Below are positions 55,051-64,000 of a stretch of 64,000 nt of DNA, one piece after another. Position 1 is the stretch's first letter, and the number at the start of each line of letters is the position of its first letter. The position numbers were made by a program, and so were the translations under genes. The stretch is from Tetrapyrgos nigripes (Eukaryota > Basidiomycota > Agaricomycetes > Agaricales > Campanellaceae), in contig JAACJM010000072.1 of assembly GCA_013368315.1 (NCBI GenBank), forward strand, positions 62,001 to 126,000, read 5' to 3'. The notes under the pieces were generated by a model. It did no database searches. It was given only the letters and a program-made list of their open reading frames with translations, and was not told where the DNA came from.

Positions 55051-56656
55051 ATGGACTACAAGTTCGGTGGAAAGTATCTCCTAGAGCAAGAAATAGCGAA
55101 TGGAGGCTGCGGTGAGTTTGTAAACCGTATTTTTCGTGTCCCCTGAGCTCACCATGCCACTTGTAGGCACAGTGTTCCTTGGGTCCCATCATATAGCAGG
55201 CAAGCCCGTCGCTATCAAGCTTGAGCCTGCCCATTCCTACCCTCCTACCACTTTCACTCACAGCAAGAATCCTCTCCGTAAATCCAAGTCGCATCCCGAT
55301 CTGAACCGACGCCACCAACCGACCCCTCACCCTCTTCATCCCAATGGCTATCCCGGTCCCTCTCCGCTCACTACCGAATCCCAAATCTACAAGCGTCTTA
55401 TGGGTGGCCCAGGAGTGCCCTTTCTCATGTATTCTGGAAAACAAGGCCCGTATAATGTCATGGTCATAGACCTTTTAGGGCCTAGTTTGGAGGATTTGTT
55501 CAAAATGTGCAATCGGACGTTTTCGTTAAAGACGGTGTTAATGCTTGCTGATCAATGCGTGAGTTCCTGCTTTTTGAAGCGTTATACACGACCTTAGTTG
55601 CTGCGCCTTCCTAGATATCCCGCATTGAATATATCCACTCGCACTCCCTTCTTCACCGGGACATTAAGCCCGCCAATTTCGTCATGGGCCGTTCCTCCCC
55701 TTCTCCTCTCCCTACCTCCCTTCCTTCCGAATCCACAGTGAATATCATAGACTTTGGACTGGCGAAGAAATATCGAGATCCTGTCACAGGGGAACATGTG
55801 CCGTACTGGCAGAATGAAGGTGGCCTACATGGCGTCGGGACAAGTCTTTTTGCAAGTCTGAATACTCATCTGGGTATAGGTAAGACATCTATTTTGCTTA
55901 GTCGATCTCTTACTCATTTCATCCTGTCTTCGGCGACAGAATCGTCCCGACGGGATGATCTCGAAAGTTTGGCGTACATGTTAGTTTATTTCCTACGCGG
56001 CACTCTGCCCTGGCGCAAGCTTAGAGCGCCAACACATCCTCCTCCCGGCATCGGTAAGTTGTCTCACATTCAGAGTACTCTTGACTGATAAATCTTTCAG
56101 ATCCAGTCACATATAATCCGGTGACGTATACGTGGAATCTAATCCGAGATGAAAAGCTTAAAGTAGAAGCCGAGGATAGCTTATGTCGAGGACTAGCGGA
56201 AGAATTCGGTGTCTTCTACAAGTGAGTCTTCTTTCTAATCTTCCTTGTCCTTGCTTATCCGTGATCCAGATACGCCCGCTCCCTATCCTTCACGGATTTA
56301 CCTGATTACGAAGGACTTCGCGCTCTTTTCCGTGGTCTTGCTGACCGTGCCGGCATCGAATACGACGGTAACTTTGATTGGACCATTCCCGATCCTTCGC
56401 CAGAGTCGAAATTAGCAGAGAGGAGAGCAAAGCTTGGTTCAGGGAAGCTGGGAGGATCAAGTCCGCAACTGCCGCTCAAGACAGGTCCAGGTGCGCAACG
56501 TGGCTACGATCTGACCTCACCTTACTAAGTCTCTGAATAGACCATGCCATCAATGGTGGACGCTTTTGCGAAGCATGCAATAAGCGGGCGGCAGAACGAG
56601 AGCTGGGAATAGATGCTCATGTCGATAGAGCGCGTTCTGTGAAGCGTAGACGGTAG
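55051..56656 (+). CDS. Casein kinase 1-like serine/threonine kinase
   Basis: Seven exons: 55051-55111, 55167-55558, 55615-55879, 55940-56053, 56101-56221, 56270-56490, 56541-56656 (1290 nt, 429 aa); all introns are GT-AG and frames close. Kinase signatures: Gly loop GGCG (residues 18-21), AIKLE with Lys38, [19 protein letters not shown] (His165-Arg166-Asp167), DFG (197-199), and the CK1 hallmarks SLNTHLGIE and [13 protein letters not shown]. Two family-atypical insertions are seen: a basic Pro/His/Ser-rich segment of about 45 residues after the VAIK strand (about 46-90), and a Ser/Pro insert before the DFG strand (178-192). The activation-loop GT[AP]RY segment is replaced by GTSLFAS. The short C-terminus ends RSVKRRR, with a CxxC-like FCEACNK but no lipidation CC motif. 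Probably a soluble, divergent CK1; partner unknown. Confidence 0.9.
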
Positions 56657-57331
56657 CCAGGGTGTACTCAGGAGACACGGGAGAAGGAGTTTGTATCTAC
56701 CGTAACTTTGCATGGATGGTATGCTCTCCTCCGGGTAGCAACAGCCTTGCTGCCCGTCTTACCGTGAGTCTATCCTACGAAATTTTCTTGGTCCTCGTTA
56801 ATGGCTCGCTATCAGTTCTGGCGATCCTTTTGTCTCCATGCTCTGTCGTTAGCAAGGCATCCACTTCGAAACCGCTCGATCTTCATGTGTCATGCATGTC
56901 ATGACCGATCAGCGTATCGCCGACGGGCCCCTGTACGACTGTCCGTCCCGAGGAACTCGTCTCCTATCTGCCCCCAGCTTTCCTCGAGCGGTCTGCATTC
57001 CATGATGCTTCAAAAGCTATGATTGTATGATAATATGTACTTTATCGCTATGCTACTGTAGGATGTAGATATCAGGTTCATTTACTGTCCATATGTACCT
57101 TAACATGCATAATGCCTATGCCTTCAGAACGTGCTCATCTATCTATGTATATCGATTCGCTGAGATTAATAAATATGGTGTTAGGTCCAGTATTTGCCTT
57201 TGTGTAGCTCTGACATCTGTAGATAAATCTATATATGCACGAAGAAAAAAGAAACTTCCCCCCAATTTGCCGTACTAGTAGATACAAGTCCATCATGAGC
57301 CATTGTTAGAAATTCCTATCACACCGCAGCT
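56657..57331. other. Intergenic region between convergent CK1 and glycogen synthase genes
   Basis: No gene supported. Short frames here lack motifs. It holds the 3' UTRs of both neighbours. Confidence 0.6.
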
Positions 57332-59952
57332 TTAATGGCCATTTACACCATTACCTCCATTTCCGTTGACTTGACTGAGAGCTGCGTCTGCCTTTTGCAG
57401 GTCACGCTCGCTCAAACTCTGGAAAACTCCTCCTCCGGGTGTGCTTGCACCGCTCATAACGGATCCAGAACGAGACCGTACCTTCATCACCAACGGGCTG
57501 TGGGCAAGTTAACGAGAAGAATAGAACACTGAAACAGATGGATCAACGTACAAAGGATATGAATCTTCTTCATCTTCCTTAGATGTTGGCCAACCATAGT
57601 AACCGCGGTAATCGCTCGTTCCAAGAGCCTGCATCTGTGGGACATATGTTAGAGGCCGAAGCTGAATACAGGTGACCATAGACTCACCTCCTCGGTCAAA
57701 GTTCCGATGTCTCCAGGTGTTGCTGCACCTCTGAATCTAGGACTGGCCGGCACACTCAAAGGCGGCATCTTGCCTACGCCTCCTCCAAAGTAATCACCAG
57801 CATCCTCTCCATCAATCTCTATGATCGGTTCGCCGTCTGGCCCGTAGAACTGGTCGGGGTACGCTCTCCGCAACGCCAATTGTCTGCTCTTGCTGTACTC
57901 AATACCCAAGTTCTTCCAGTCAAGTAATGGACTGAGTCGTTCGACACGATTACGTTGGTTGATACGCTGACGACGAGATTTGTTGCAGAAACTGAACATG
58001 CAGTCGGTGAGTTGGTTGACGGATTCCTCAACAGATTGCATCCGTCGGTCGACGATGTAGCAGCCTTCGTCTTCGGGATGTTCGATAAGGTCTTGTATGA
58101 AGCACCCAAAGCCGGAGAGGTTGGTGGTGATACTCGGGATACCCATCTGGAAATCAAATGTGAATAGAAAGTGTGGCGACGTAAACCGACAGACGTACCA
58201 CTGTGCACTCTGCAGGTGTGTAACCCCATGGCTCATAGTAACTTGGGAAAACACCGAGATGGCAACCTCGAACAAACTCCTCGTAGTCCATACCCAAGAT
58301 CGGGTTGTTTGAGTTGAGGAAATCTGGGTGGAAGACGATCTTCACTCGGTCATGGTGGTTGTTGAAAAGGTTGACGCGTCGAATTTGGCTCAGAATAGGA
58401 TCATTGGCATCATCCGTCATGTTGTGAGTAGTAATGGGGGGAAGTGAATTGCGATTTAGAGCAAGTATACGACGCTTCAACAGGACGAGGTCTCCGGGTG
58501 AAAGCAGCTCTTCTGGAGTAGGGATAGGTTTGTTGTCTCTGAGAAATCATAGTCAGTGCGAAGCTACACAAGTCTGAGGAATTAGCTGACCCATGGCGAC
58601 GCGCAGCATGGTCAAATAGACGTGCTCCGATACGATTTTGTATTTCCGTCACGGTGTCTCTCAGCTGCTTCGTTACTGCCTGTCCCTTAAGAGCTTCCAC
58701 GGTGTAGGAGTTGGTCGACGCAGGCATGATAATGAAGGCCACGACGGTGATTGTTGACCCAGACTTTTGAAGTTGGTAATTGAGACCTGCATAAGAGCCC
58801 TCAGAATAGCTCAAGACCGGAATAAGCTGAATACGCACGAGCCAAGGATTCAATAAACATATCCACACCCTTGTTCCGATACTCATACCTCCCAGCGGTA
58901 AACATCTGTAATACTGGTGAGCGCGGCACCGAGAAAAAGTCTCAAGGATTCTCACGTAAAGAGTGTTCTCCAAATCGAAATCCAAATGACCATAGAAATG
59001 ACCACGAACGAATTCATTGATTTTTTCCTTGGAAGTCGAGTGTAAATTCTGGAACTCATGCATCGCTTGGAACTTGACGACGTTGAGGCCATTGGGGACG
59101 ACTCCGTCCGGTTTCCGTTTGAGCAAATGCTCTGATTCGTAGGCAGTGATGTGGGATACAGTTGTGAAGACGTCAGCACAGTGTGCTGCACTGCGTTCTA
59201 TGCAATACCGGTGGTAAATGCCGCGCTTTCCTGCTTCATGGTCGACATCAAAGTACTGGAGGTTGTTGTAAAAGTCGACAGAGCCAGCGCAAAGGTAGCG
59301 ACCTAGCAATGTGGCGTGGGTAGTGAAGACGGTTGTGACGTCAATGTGTCTTTTTCTGCAGAGGGGAATAGCCAGACCGGCTTGCCATTCGTGAAAGTGG
59401 GCGACGACTGCGGTAGTGAGCTGGCGAGATACATACTGTGACAGAAGAATGAATTAGAGAGATTAACGCGTCAAAGACACGTAGCGGAAGGCGATGTCAA
59501 ATGCGTACCTCTCCGAGGAACCAAGCGACGAGATAGCCGAACACGATTGTCTCGTTGGTTTCGTGGTCATTGGGAGGACTTGGAATGCCCGCCAAGTTCC
59601 ATAGGTCTCCTTTCCACTCGTCCAGCTTGGAATACATGCTTCCCGTGTCTAAAAGGAGGACTTTTGGAGCCCCTTCAACCAACCAGCGGCCGTAGAGGAG
59701 TTTGACACCTTGAGAACGCATGTTATCGAGAGTCTCGGCGAGATGGGGATCGGTAGGTTCCTGCTGCTCGACCTCCATGGGAGCAGTCTTGTAGCTGAGA
59801 GGACCGATGAGAGTGTAGCGATCCCCATACTCTGCGACTGTAACAGGGACCTTGGTCTTGATCACGGTGTAGATACCGCCGACCTTGTTGGCGACCTCCC
59901 AGGCGCACTCGAATAAGAGCGGATTGCGTACGTCGCGTTTGTCAGCGGCCAT
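57332..59952 (-). CDS. gsy1: Glycogen [starch] synthase
   Basis: Eight exons on the minus strand: 59952-59509, 59435-58956, 58905-58839, 58786-58591, 58538-58199, 58146-57688, 57634-57552, 57497-57332 (2235 nt, 744 aa), close to the size of fungal GSY proteins. GT3-family enzyme: transfers glucose from UDP-glucose to glycogen ends in the cytosol. Seen: [10 protein letters not shown] (residues 23-32, UDP-glucose loop), [19 protein letters not shown], and the catalytic E-x7-E in EPWGYTPAE (Glu498 and Glu506). The fungal/animal Arg cluster [14 protein letters not shown] (about 566-579) senses glucose-6-phosphate. The C-terminal tail has Ser/Thr sites [16 protein letters not shown], likely inhibitory phosphorylation sites as in yeast. 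No stop or frameshift. Confidence 0.96.
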
Positions 59953-60507
59953 AGATGATGGTGGTTGGAGAGAAGAAGGAATAGGGCTGTCCGGAGAAAT
60001 GAATCTGGGGTAGATGTGGTGACGTCACAGACGTGTATCGGTTAGACATGTTCGACGTTGTGATCCAATCATGCCACATCGATATCGCTTGTGACCATCC
60101 TCATCGCTTCCTATGTTGGATGAACGTGTAGATAGTTGGGTCTGATGACTGTGAATGGAGGCCATTGAAGGAATCAGGGCCGGTAAGTACTACAGTATAC
60201 TCCCTCCCCTCTGTCACTACCAAAAAGTATGCGAAAAGAGAGGACTTTGGCAGTGAAAGTGGCTTTTGTTGTACGGATAATATATGCGTTATGGGCGAGC
60301 ATGTCTTAATGGAGGCATGCGTTAAGAGAGTATACTGCACTATCAAAAGATGTTTCTCTTCAATATACATAGATACGAAGGACTTCTGAGATTGTTCTGA
60401 GAAGGGACTTCATAAAACATATTCACGTGGTTTCCGGTTTACCCCGCACAAGCCCGCAAATTAAACGGGTCATCTCTCTTGCACCTCGACGACGACGACG
60501 ACGACCA
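59953..60507. promoter_or_regulatory. Divergent upstream region shared by glycogen synthase and PTC7-like genes
   Basis: 555 bp between the two start codons, with no convincing ORF. A pyrimidine-rich stretch (tctctcttgcacctcgacg) precedes the phosphatase start. Regulation is inferred only from geometry; no operator recognised. Confidence 0.5.
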
Positions 60508-62656
60508 ATGAGCGGACCTAGCTCAACGGTGAAGAGCATCCAGAAACGTTTCTATAGTGCTCTTCCCCGTGTTGTCTCTACAAATCCCATTGCTACCTCC
60601 TCCACTGCTTCCAGAACTAGGTCTAATTCCGCCTCAATATCTGGGTCCAGGTCTCTGTATACCGCCAACTCTCCCCTACTCCCCCATACCTTTTTCGATT
60701 CTCCTCCACCACCATCCAACTCTTCAAGGCCAACTAATGCCTTACCTGCAAAAGCTCGGGTCTTAATTGAAGGCAGAGGCGAAGTGGAGAGCGGCCAGGC
60801 CTACACCTCCAACCAACCGTCAGGCACCACTGGTCCTCCGTATTCTTTGGCTCTCACTTCATCATATCATAAATCACAATCCATATCTCCTTCCCTTGCA
60901 AGCTCATATCCTTTCCTTCCGACACCGCTTTCCTCTTTTAGCGGCAATTCCACAGCCCAATCCTCGGAGAGCGGTACAACATGCAGGAAACAAAAGCAGC
61001 GCTATCAACTGGATGTCGGTGCATACGGCATTCCAAAGAATGCCAGATCAGGCGTTTTACCTGGTCGCCAACGTAGATCTCTGCACACAGCTCCAGTATA
61101 CGACGACGCACATCTGGCCGTTGGTGTTGGCGAAGATGCCTATTTTATCCGCAACAACGCTATGGGCGTTGCAGATGGTGTAGGCGGCTGGTCAAAGGGC
61201 AAACATGCAGGTAGGTTTAAACTTGACATTCGTTTTACATTGGTTGCTTAGTTGCGGTACAGGTTCATCTGCTTCGGCACGATCATCGTCTTCGACACCT
61301 AGTGCCGTTTTTGCCAAACATCTTATGCATTACTGTTCTGAGGAGATAGAATCAAGTACAACTTCCCATTCCCAGCCCTCCTCTGCCTTGCATACGCCCC
61401 ATCGACCACGGTCTCCAGTCCCTCTATTCAACACCAACGATAGCTCTACCCCATGGTACTGGTCGTCTCCTCCAGCATCCGAGTCAATACCCTATCCTCG
61501 GAGTGCATACGATTTCGAACTCGAAGAACAACTAGAGGATTCCTTAGAAGAGCTCGAGGACGGCATAGATGTCTTGATGATCCTTGAACGAGCATATCAA
61601 AAAACGCTCGACGCACACGTCGTCCTTCCCTCTCATGCCGAAGAACGTTCCCCTAGATCTACACCTGCACCAGATGTTTCGTCTCCACCTCTTTCATGTT
61701 CAGCTCCATCTTCCTTATCAATACCTTCCTCACTCAGTACTCCCATAACGAATGCTCTAACAGAAGAGACGAAGAAACCCGTTCCACTACTCGCAGGGTC
61801 TTCCACTGTACTCCTCGCCGTACTGGATCATGTCCCTCGTCCGGCCGTGGCCAATGACGAGACAGAACCTACACACGTGCGAGGCCTCAAGCCCAGTGCA
61901 AGTACTAGCACAGAATATGACGCAGTCATCAAAGTAGCACATGTTGGTGACTGCATGGGAATGTTGGTGCGAGGTGAGGAAGTCGTGTGGAGGAGCGAAG
62001 AAATGTGGTGGAGTGTACGTCCCATCCTTATCTCTATGGATAGATAACCTTATGTCCTTTTTTGTTTCAGTTCAACACACCCGTCCAGCTTGGCCCCTCG
62101 TCATCCGCCACACCCATGTCCTCAGCACACGTATTTACTCTTCCGGTAGAGGCAGACGACATCCTCATCCTCGCTAGCGATGGTCTGAGCGATAACCTCT
62201 GGGATGAAGACATCCTTGACGAAGTAGCCCGATTCCGGAGAAACTATCTGAAATCATGCAGGACGTCATCCCTAGAAAACACCGGTGAAAATGCGACAGG
62301 AACCGTTCCGAAATCCGCTTCAGAACGGATTCTTTGGCGAAGGACATTGGCTGGTATGTTGAGTGAAGCTTTGTGTTCTCGGGCTCGTCGTGTGTCGGAA
62401 CGCAGGAACAACCATGTCGTTTCTGTTCAGAGTGAAAATGGGTCAGCTGTCGAGATTGAGGATGAGGTGCCTTTTGCTCGAAGGGCAAGGGAGCAGGGTC
62501 GGTCATTCAAGGGTGGCAAAGGGGATGGTAAGTCTACATACCAGTTTCGTCCACACACGGTTCTAACTCCAGATGTTTTTTCCAGATATCTCCGTCATCG
62601 TCGCAGTCATCTCCCCCGCTGCCGACTTGGTTTCGGTGAAAGTTGAGAGCTCATAA
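60508..62656 (+). CDS. PTC7: PP2C-type protein phosphatase, PTC7-like (mitochondrial)
   Basis: Four exons: 60508-61210, 61263-62014, 62071-62527, 62586-62656 (1983 nt, 660 aa). Start chosen at ATG 60508 (MSGPSSTVKSIQKRF); an upstream GTG extension would be Arg-rich and is less likely. Metal-dependent phosphatase motifs: GEDAYFI (Asp210) and GVADGVGGW (Asp223), VAHVGDCMGML, LASDGLSDNLWDE, and terminal DISVIVAVIS. The N-terminus is basic, hydroxylated and free of acids (IQKRFYSALPRVVS), typical of a mitochondrial presequence. Yeast Ptc7 dephosphorylates mitochondrial proteins including the coenzyme Q biosynthesis protein Coq7; that role is inferred by homology. Long Ser/Pro-rich insertions (about 60-180, and about 250-400 between core motifs) enlarge it to nearly twice the yeast length, a common basidiomycete feature. 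Confidence 0.92.
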
Positions 62657-63035
62657 AGCTTCTTTCTTCTTTATTCTTCATTTGTTTTCTCATTTCAATT
62701 GCTTGCATGTGCTATCTCGTTCTTTACTACTATTTACACGGACTTCGTCGTCGATAATCATTAGAAATGTTTTCATGATATTCTATTGACGTTTTCAACC
62801 ACTCATCATTCTACATACTAACTCCAATCTATTGTGTACTTTTGTACTTCTACACTAAACGAACTGCATTGTAAACCTTGGTGCCAAAAAAAAACACAAC
62901 CGTTTGGATAAAAAATGAGTGAGAGAAGACCAGTACAAAGCCAGCAAAGGGAGATCCCAAAAAGAAACACGATGCAAATCCAGAGTCCACACAGAAACCG
63001 AAGAATAGCAATACCCTCCAAGTGACCGTCACCAC
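62657..63035. other. Intergenic region between convergent PTC7-like and Rua1-like genes
   Basis: No gene seen; a poly-A-like caaaaaaaaaacac tract at about 62884 on the plus strand. Confidence 0.6.
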
Positions 63036-64000
63036 CTAAAGTTCCTTGAGTATTGTGAATACATCATCGTGCTCGAAAAAGTCATCGACATCCTGAATTC
63101 GAATTGACGATTTGTGACATGCTGCAGCATGCTTCCACCTATAGTTTGTAGTAAATCAAGCCTGATCACAAACTCGTAGACTTGGGAAGCTACTCACCAG
63201 AAGATCTCTTTGACCTAATAATAGAAGCAACAGTCATAGTTAATGTTCTACAGTAATCTACAGCGGAAGGAGAACAAACCCACCTTGACGTCGATATCCT
63301 TGATACCTTCAACAGCAACCCATTTCTTGCACTGGTGGCATTTTCCTGATCTAATCTCCACTTTCTCATTTGACTGCGGGGCGCGCCTTTGGATGGTCTG
63401 GAATGATGCCGGTGGGAGGAAGGGCTGAGCAGAAGAAGCTGATATGCCTGATATCAGTTTAGCCTAGCACTTTCAAGCTACATAGTTGAAATAGGGACTA
63501 ACCATGACGATACTGCATGTGATAACTGCCCGGTTATAGAGCACTCAATGCCTAGACAATAAAGCAGGAGGATGAAATAGCACTCTGAAACAACAGCAGT
63601 CAGCCCGATACTTGCATTTTAGGCGCATCGAATCTTACCACTTGTAAGCAGAAAATTTCATGGAAAGCCAGACTTTCTTGCCTTCGCCGCCTCTTTCGGG
63701 GCTTTCGATACAAATGGGACAAAGACCCATCTTGTCTCTACCCCTGCCCTTCACTATTCGGGGTGTGTAGAGATCGAAAGGGTCTCCGCCTCTCGGTGGA
63801 TTGTAGCTACCACCTGGCAGCGATTCTTGCAAAAGCGCGCAATGGGGTCTACAGAACAATCATTAACGGATGGTTCTCGAAAAAGAGAGAAATTAAAAAC
63901 CCACTGGTCTTGGGGTAACTGGAAATAAGAGCTTGCGTGGAATCGTCTGTAGAAGAGTGGTAGATCGGCAGCGACCTCGAAAGTGTCCGGGATAACTCGT
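63036..64000 (-). CDS. Rua1-type zinc-binding C-terminal domain protein, 5' end beyond window
   Basis: Partial. Exons on the minus strand: beyond 64000-63905, 63848-63639, 63525-63503, 63447-63284, 63214-63198, 63138-63036; GT-AG introns, and phases close exactly. Two internal exons are only 23 and 17 nt. Readable parts: DLPLFYRRFHASSYFQ, PHCALLQESLPGG, GLCPICIESPE, WLSMKFSAYK, YHMQYRHGIS, KCHQCKKWVAVEG, WWKHAAACHK. The paired CPxC..., HxxxxHG and CHQC elements match the C-terminal domain of Rua1 (DUF4451), which in Ustilago maydis belongs to a C2H2 regulator of ustilagic acid genes. Relatives in agaricomycetes are of unknown target. Probably a nuclear regulator. The DNA-binding N-terminus is outside the window. 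Confidence 0.82.

Noticed and set aside
54732..55444. Minus-strand frames over the start of the kinase gene
   Set aside because: They lie antisense to well-supported kinase exons.
56657..57331. Searched for tRNA or other RNA genes
   Set aside because: No cloverleaf-compatible sequence noticed here or elsewhere in the window by eye.

Overview
This window comes from a basidiomycete fungus, almost certainly an agaricomycete. Host genes have many short introns (about 45-60 bp, GT..AG). Recognisable families include a fungal-type glycogen synthase, a Rua1/DUF4451-type C-terminal domain protein, and a KDZ (Kyakuja-Dileera-Zisupton) transposase with its CxC2 cysteine cluster. Two compartments are visible: a transposon island (1 to about 54.7 kb) and an ordinary, CpG-richer gene block (about 55.0 to 64.0 kb).

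Island, left part. Positions 1-715 are an 11-bp-period minisatellite, followed by an AT-rich repeat block to about 1.8 kb. Then come a truncated minus-strand gypsy element (Gy3, about 1.8-4.1 kb, 5' LTR 3716-4098) and a plus-strand zinc-cluster-like ORF (4292-4849). From 5.1 to 52.9 kb there is essentially one old minus-strand chromodomain gypsy element (Gy1), blown apart by later insertions. A Ty1/copia element (Cop1, 6621-12758, TSD GGACC) sits in Gy1 pol and itself carries a solo LTR (11355-11976, TSD GGATC). A solo LTR (15763-18702, TSD TCCAG) sits in Gy1 gag and is split by a 2.5-kb TIR element (16184-18684). A second gypsy element, Gy2 (plus strand, 18903-51719, TSD GGTGC), also sits in Gy1 gag.

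Gy2 is filled in turn. Its leader holds a DNA transposon of about 11 kb (Tpn2, about 20112-31063) with a large decayed transposase, a hAT-type MITE (23777-24309), a solo LTR (24604-25018) and a broken passenger gene. Its RT is cut by an unclassified 1.65-kb insert. Its 3' LTR is split by a 13.2-kb KDZ transposon (KDZ1, 38165-51404, TSD CTATAAT). KDZ1 carries a KDZ transposase gene, two apparently intact passenger genes (44572-45019 and 45502-46402), a decayed minus-strand passenger gene and another solo LTR (43652-44071, TSD CATAT). Right of Gy1 lies the C-terminal half of another large transposase (52916-53808).

For several insertions, deleting the insert plus one TSD copy restores the host element's reading frame, so the nesting order is well supported. 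Nearly all in-frame stops in these elements are TGA, mostly readable as CGA or TGG converted by C-to-T or G-to-A change. This suggests cytosine-methylation/RIP-like damage.

Gene block. Casein kinase 1-like kinase (plus, 55051-56656), glycogen synthase (minus, 57332-59952), PTC7-like PP2C phosphatase with a mitochondrial-type N-terminus (plus, 60508-62656), and a Rua1-type zinc-binding regulator (minus, 63036 to beyond the window end). The glycogen synthase and phosphatase genes are divergent and share a 555-bp upstream region. Apart from growth and energy signalling in general, I see no shared pathway. No tRNA, rRNA or CRISPR was recognised.
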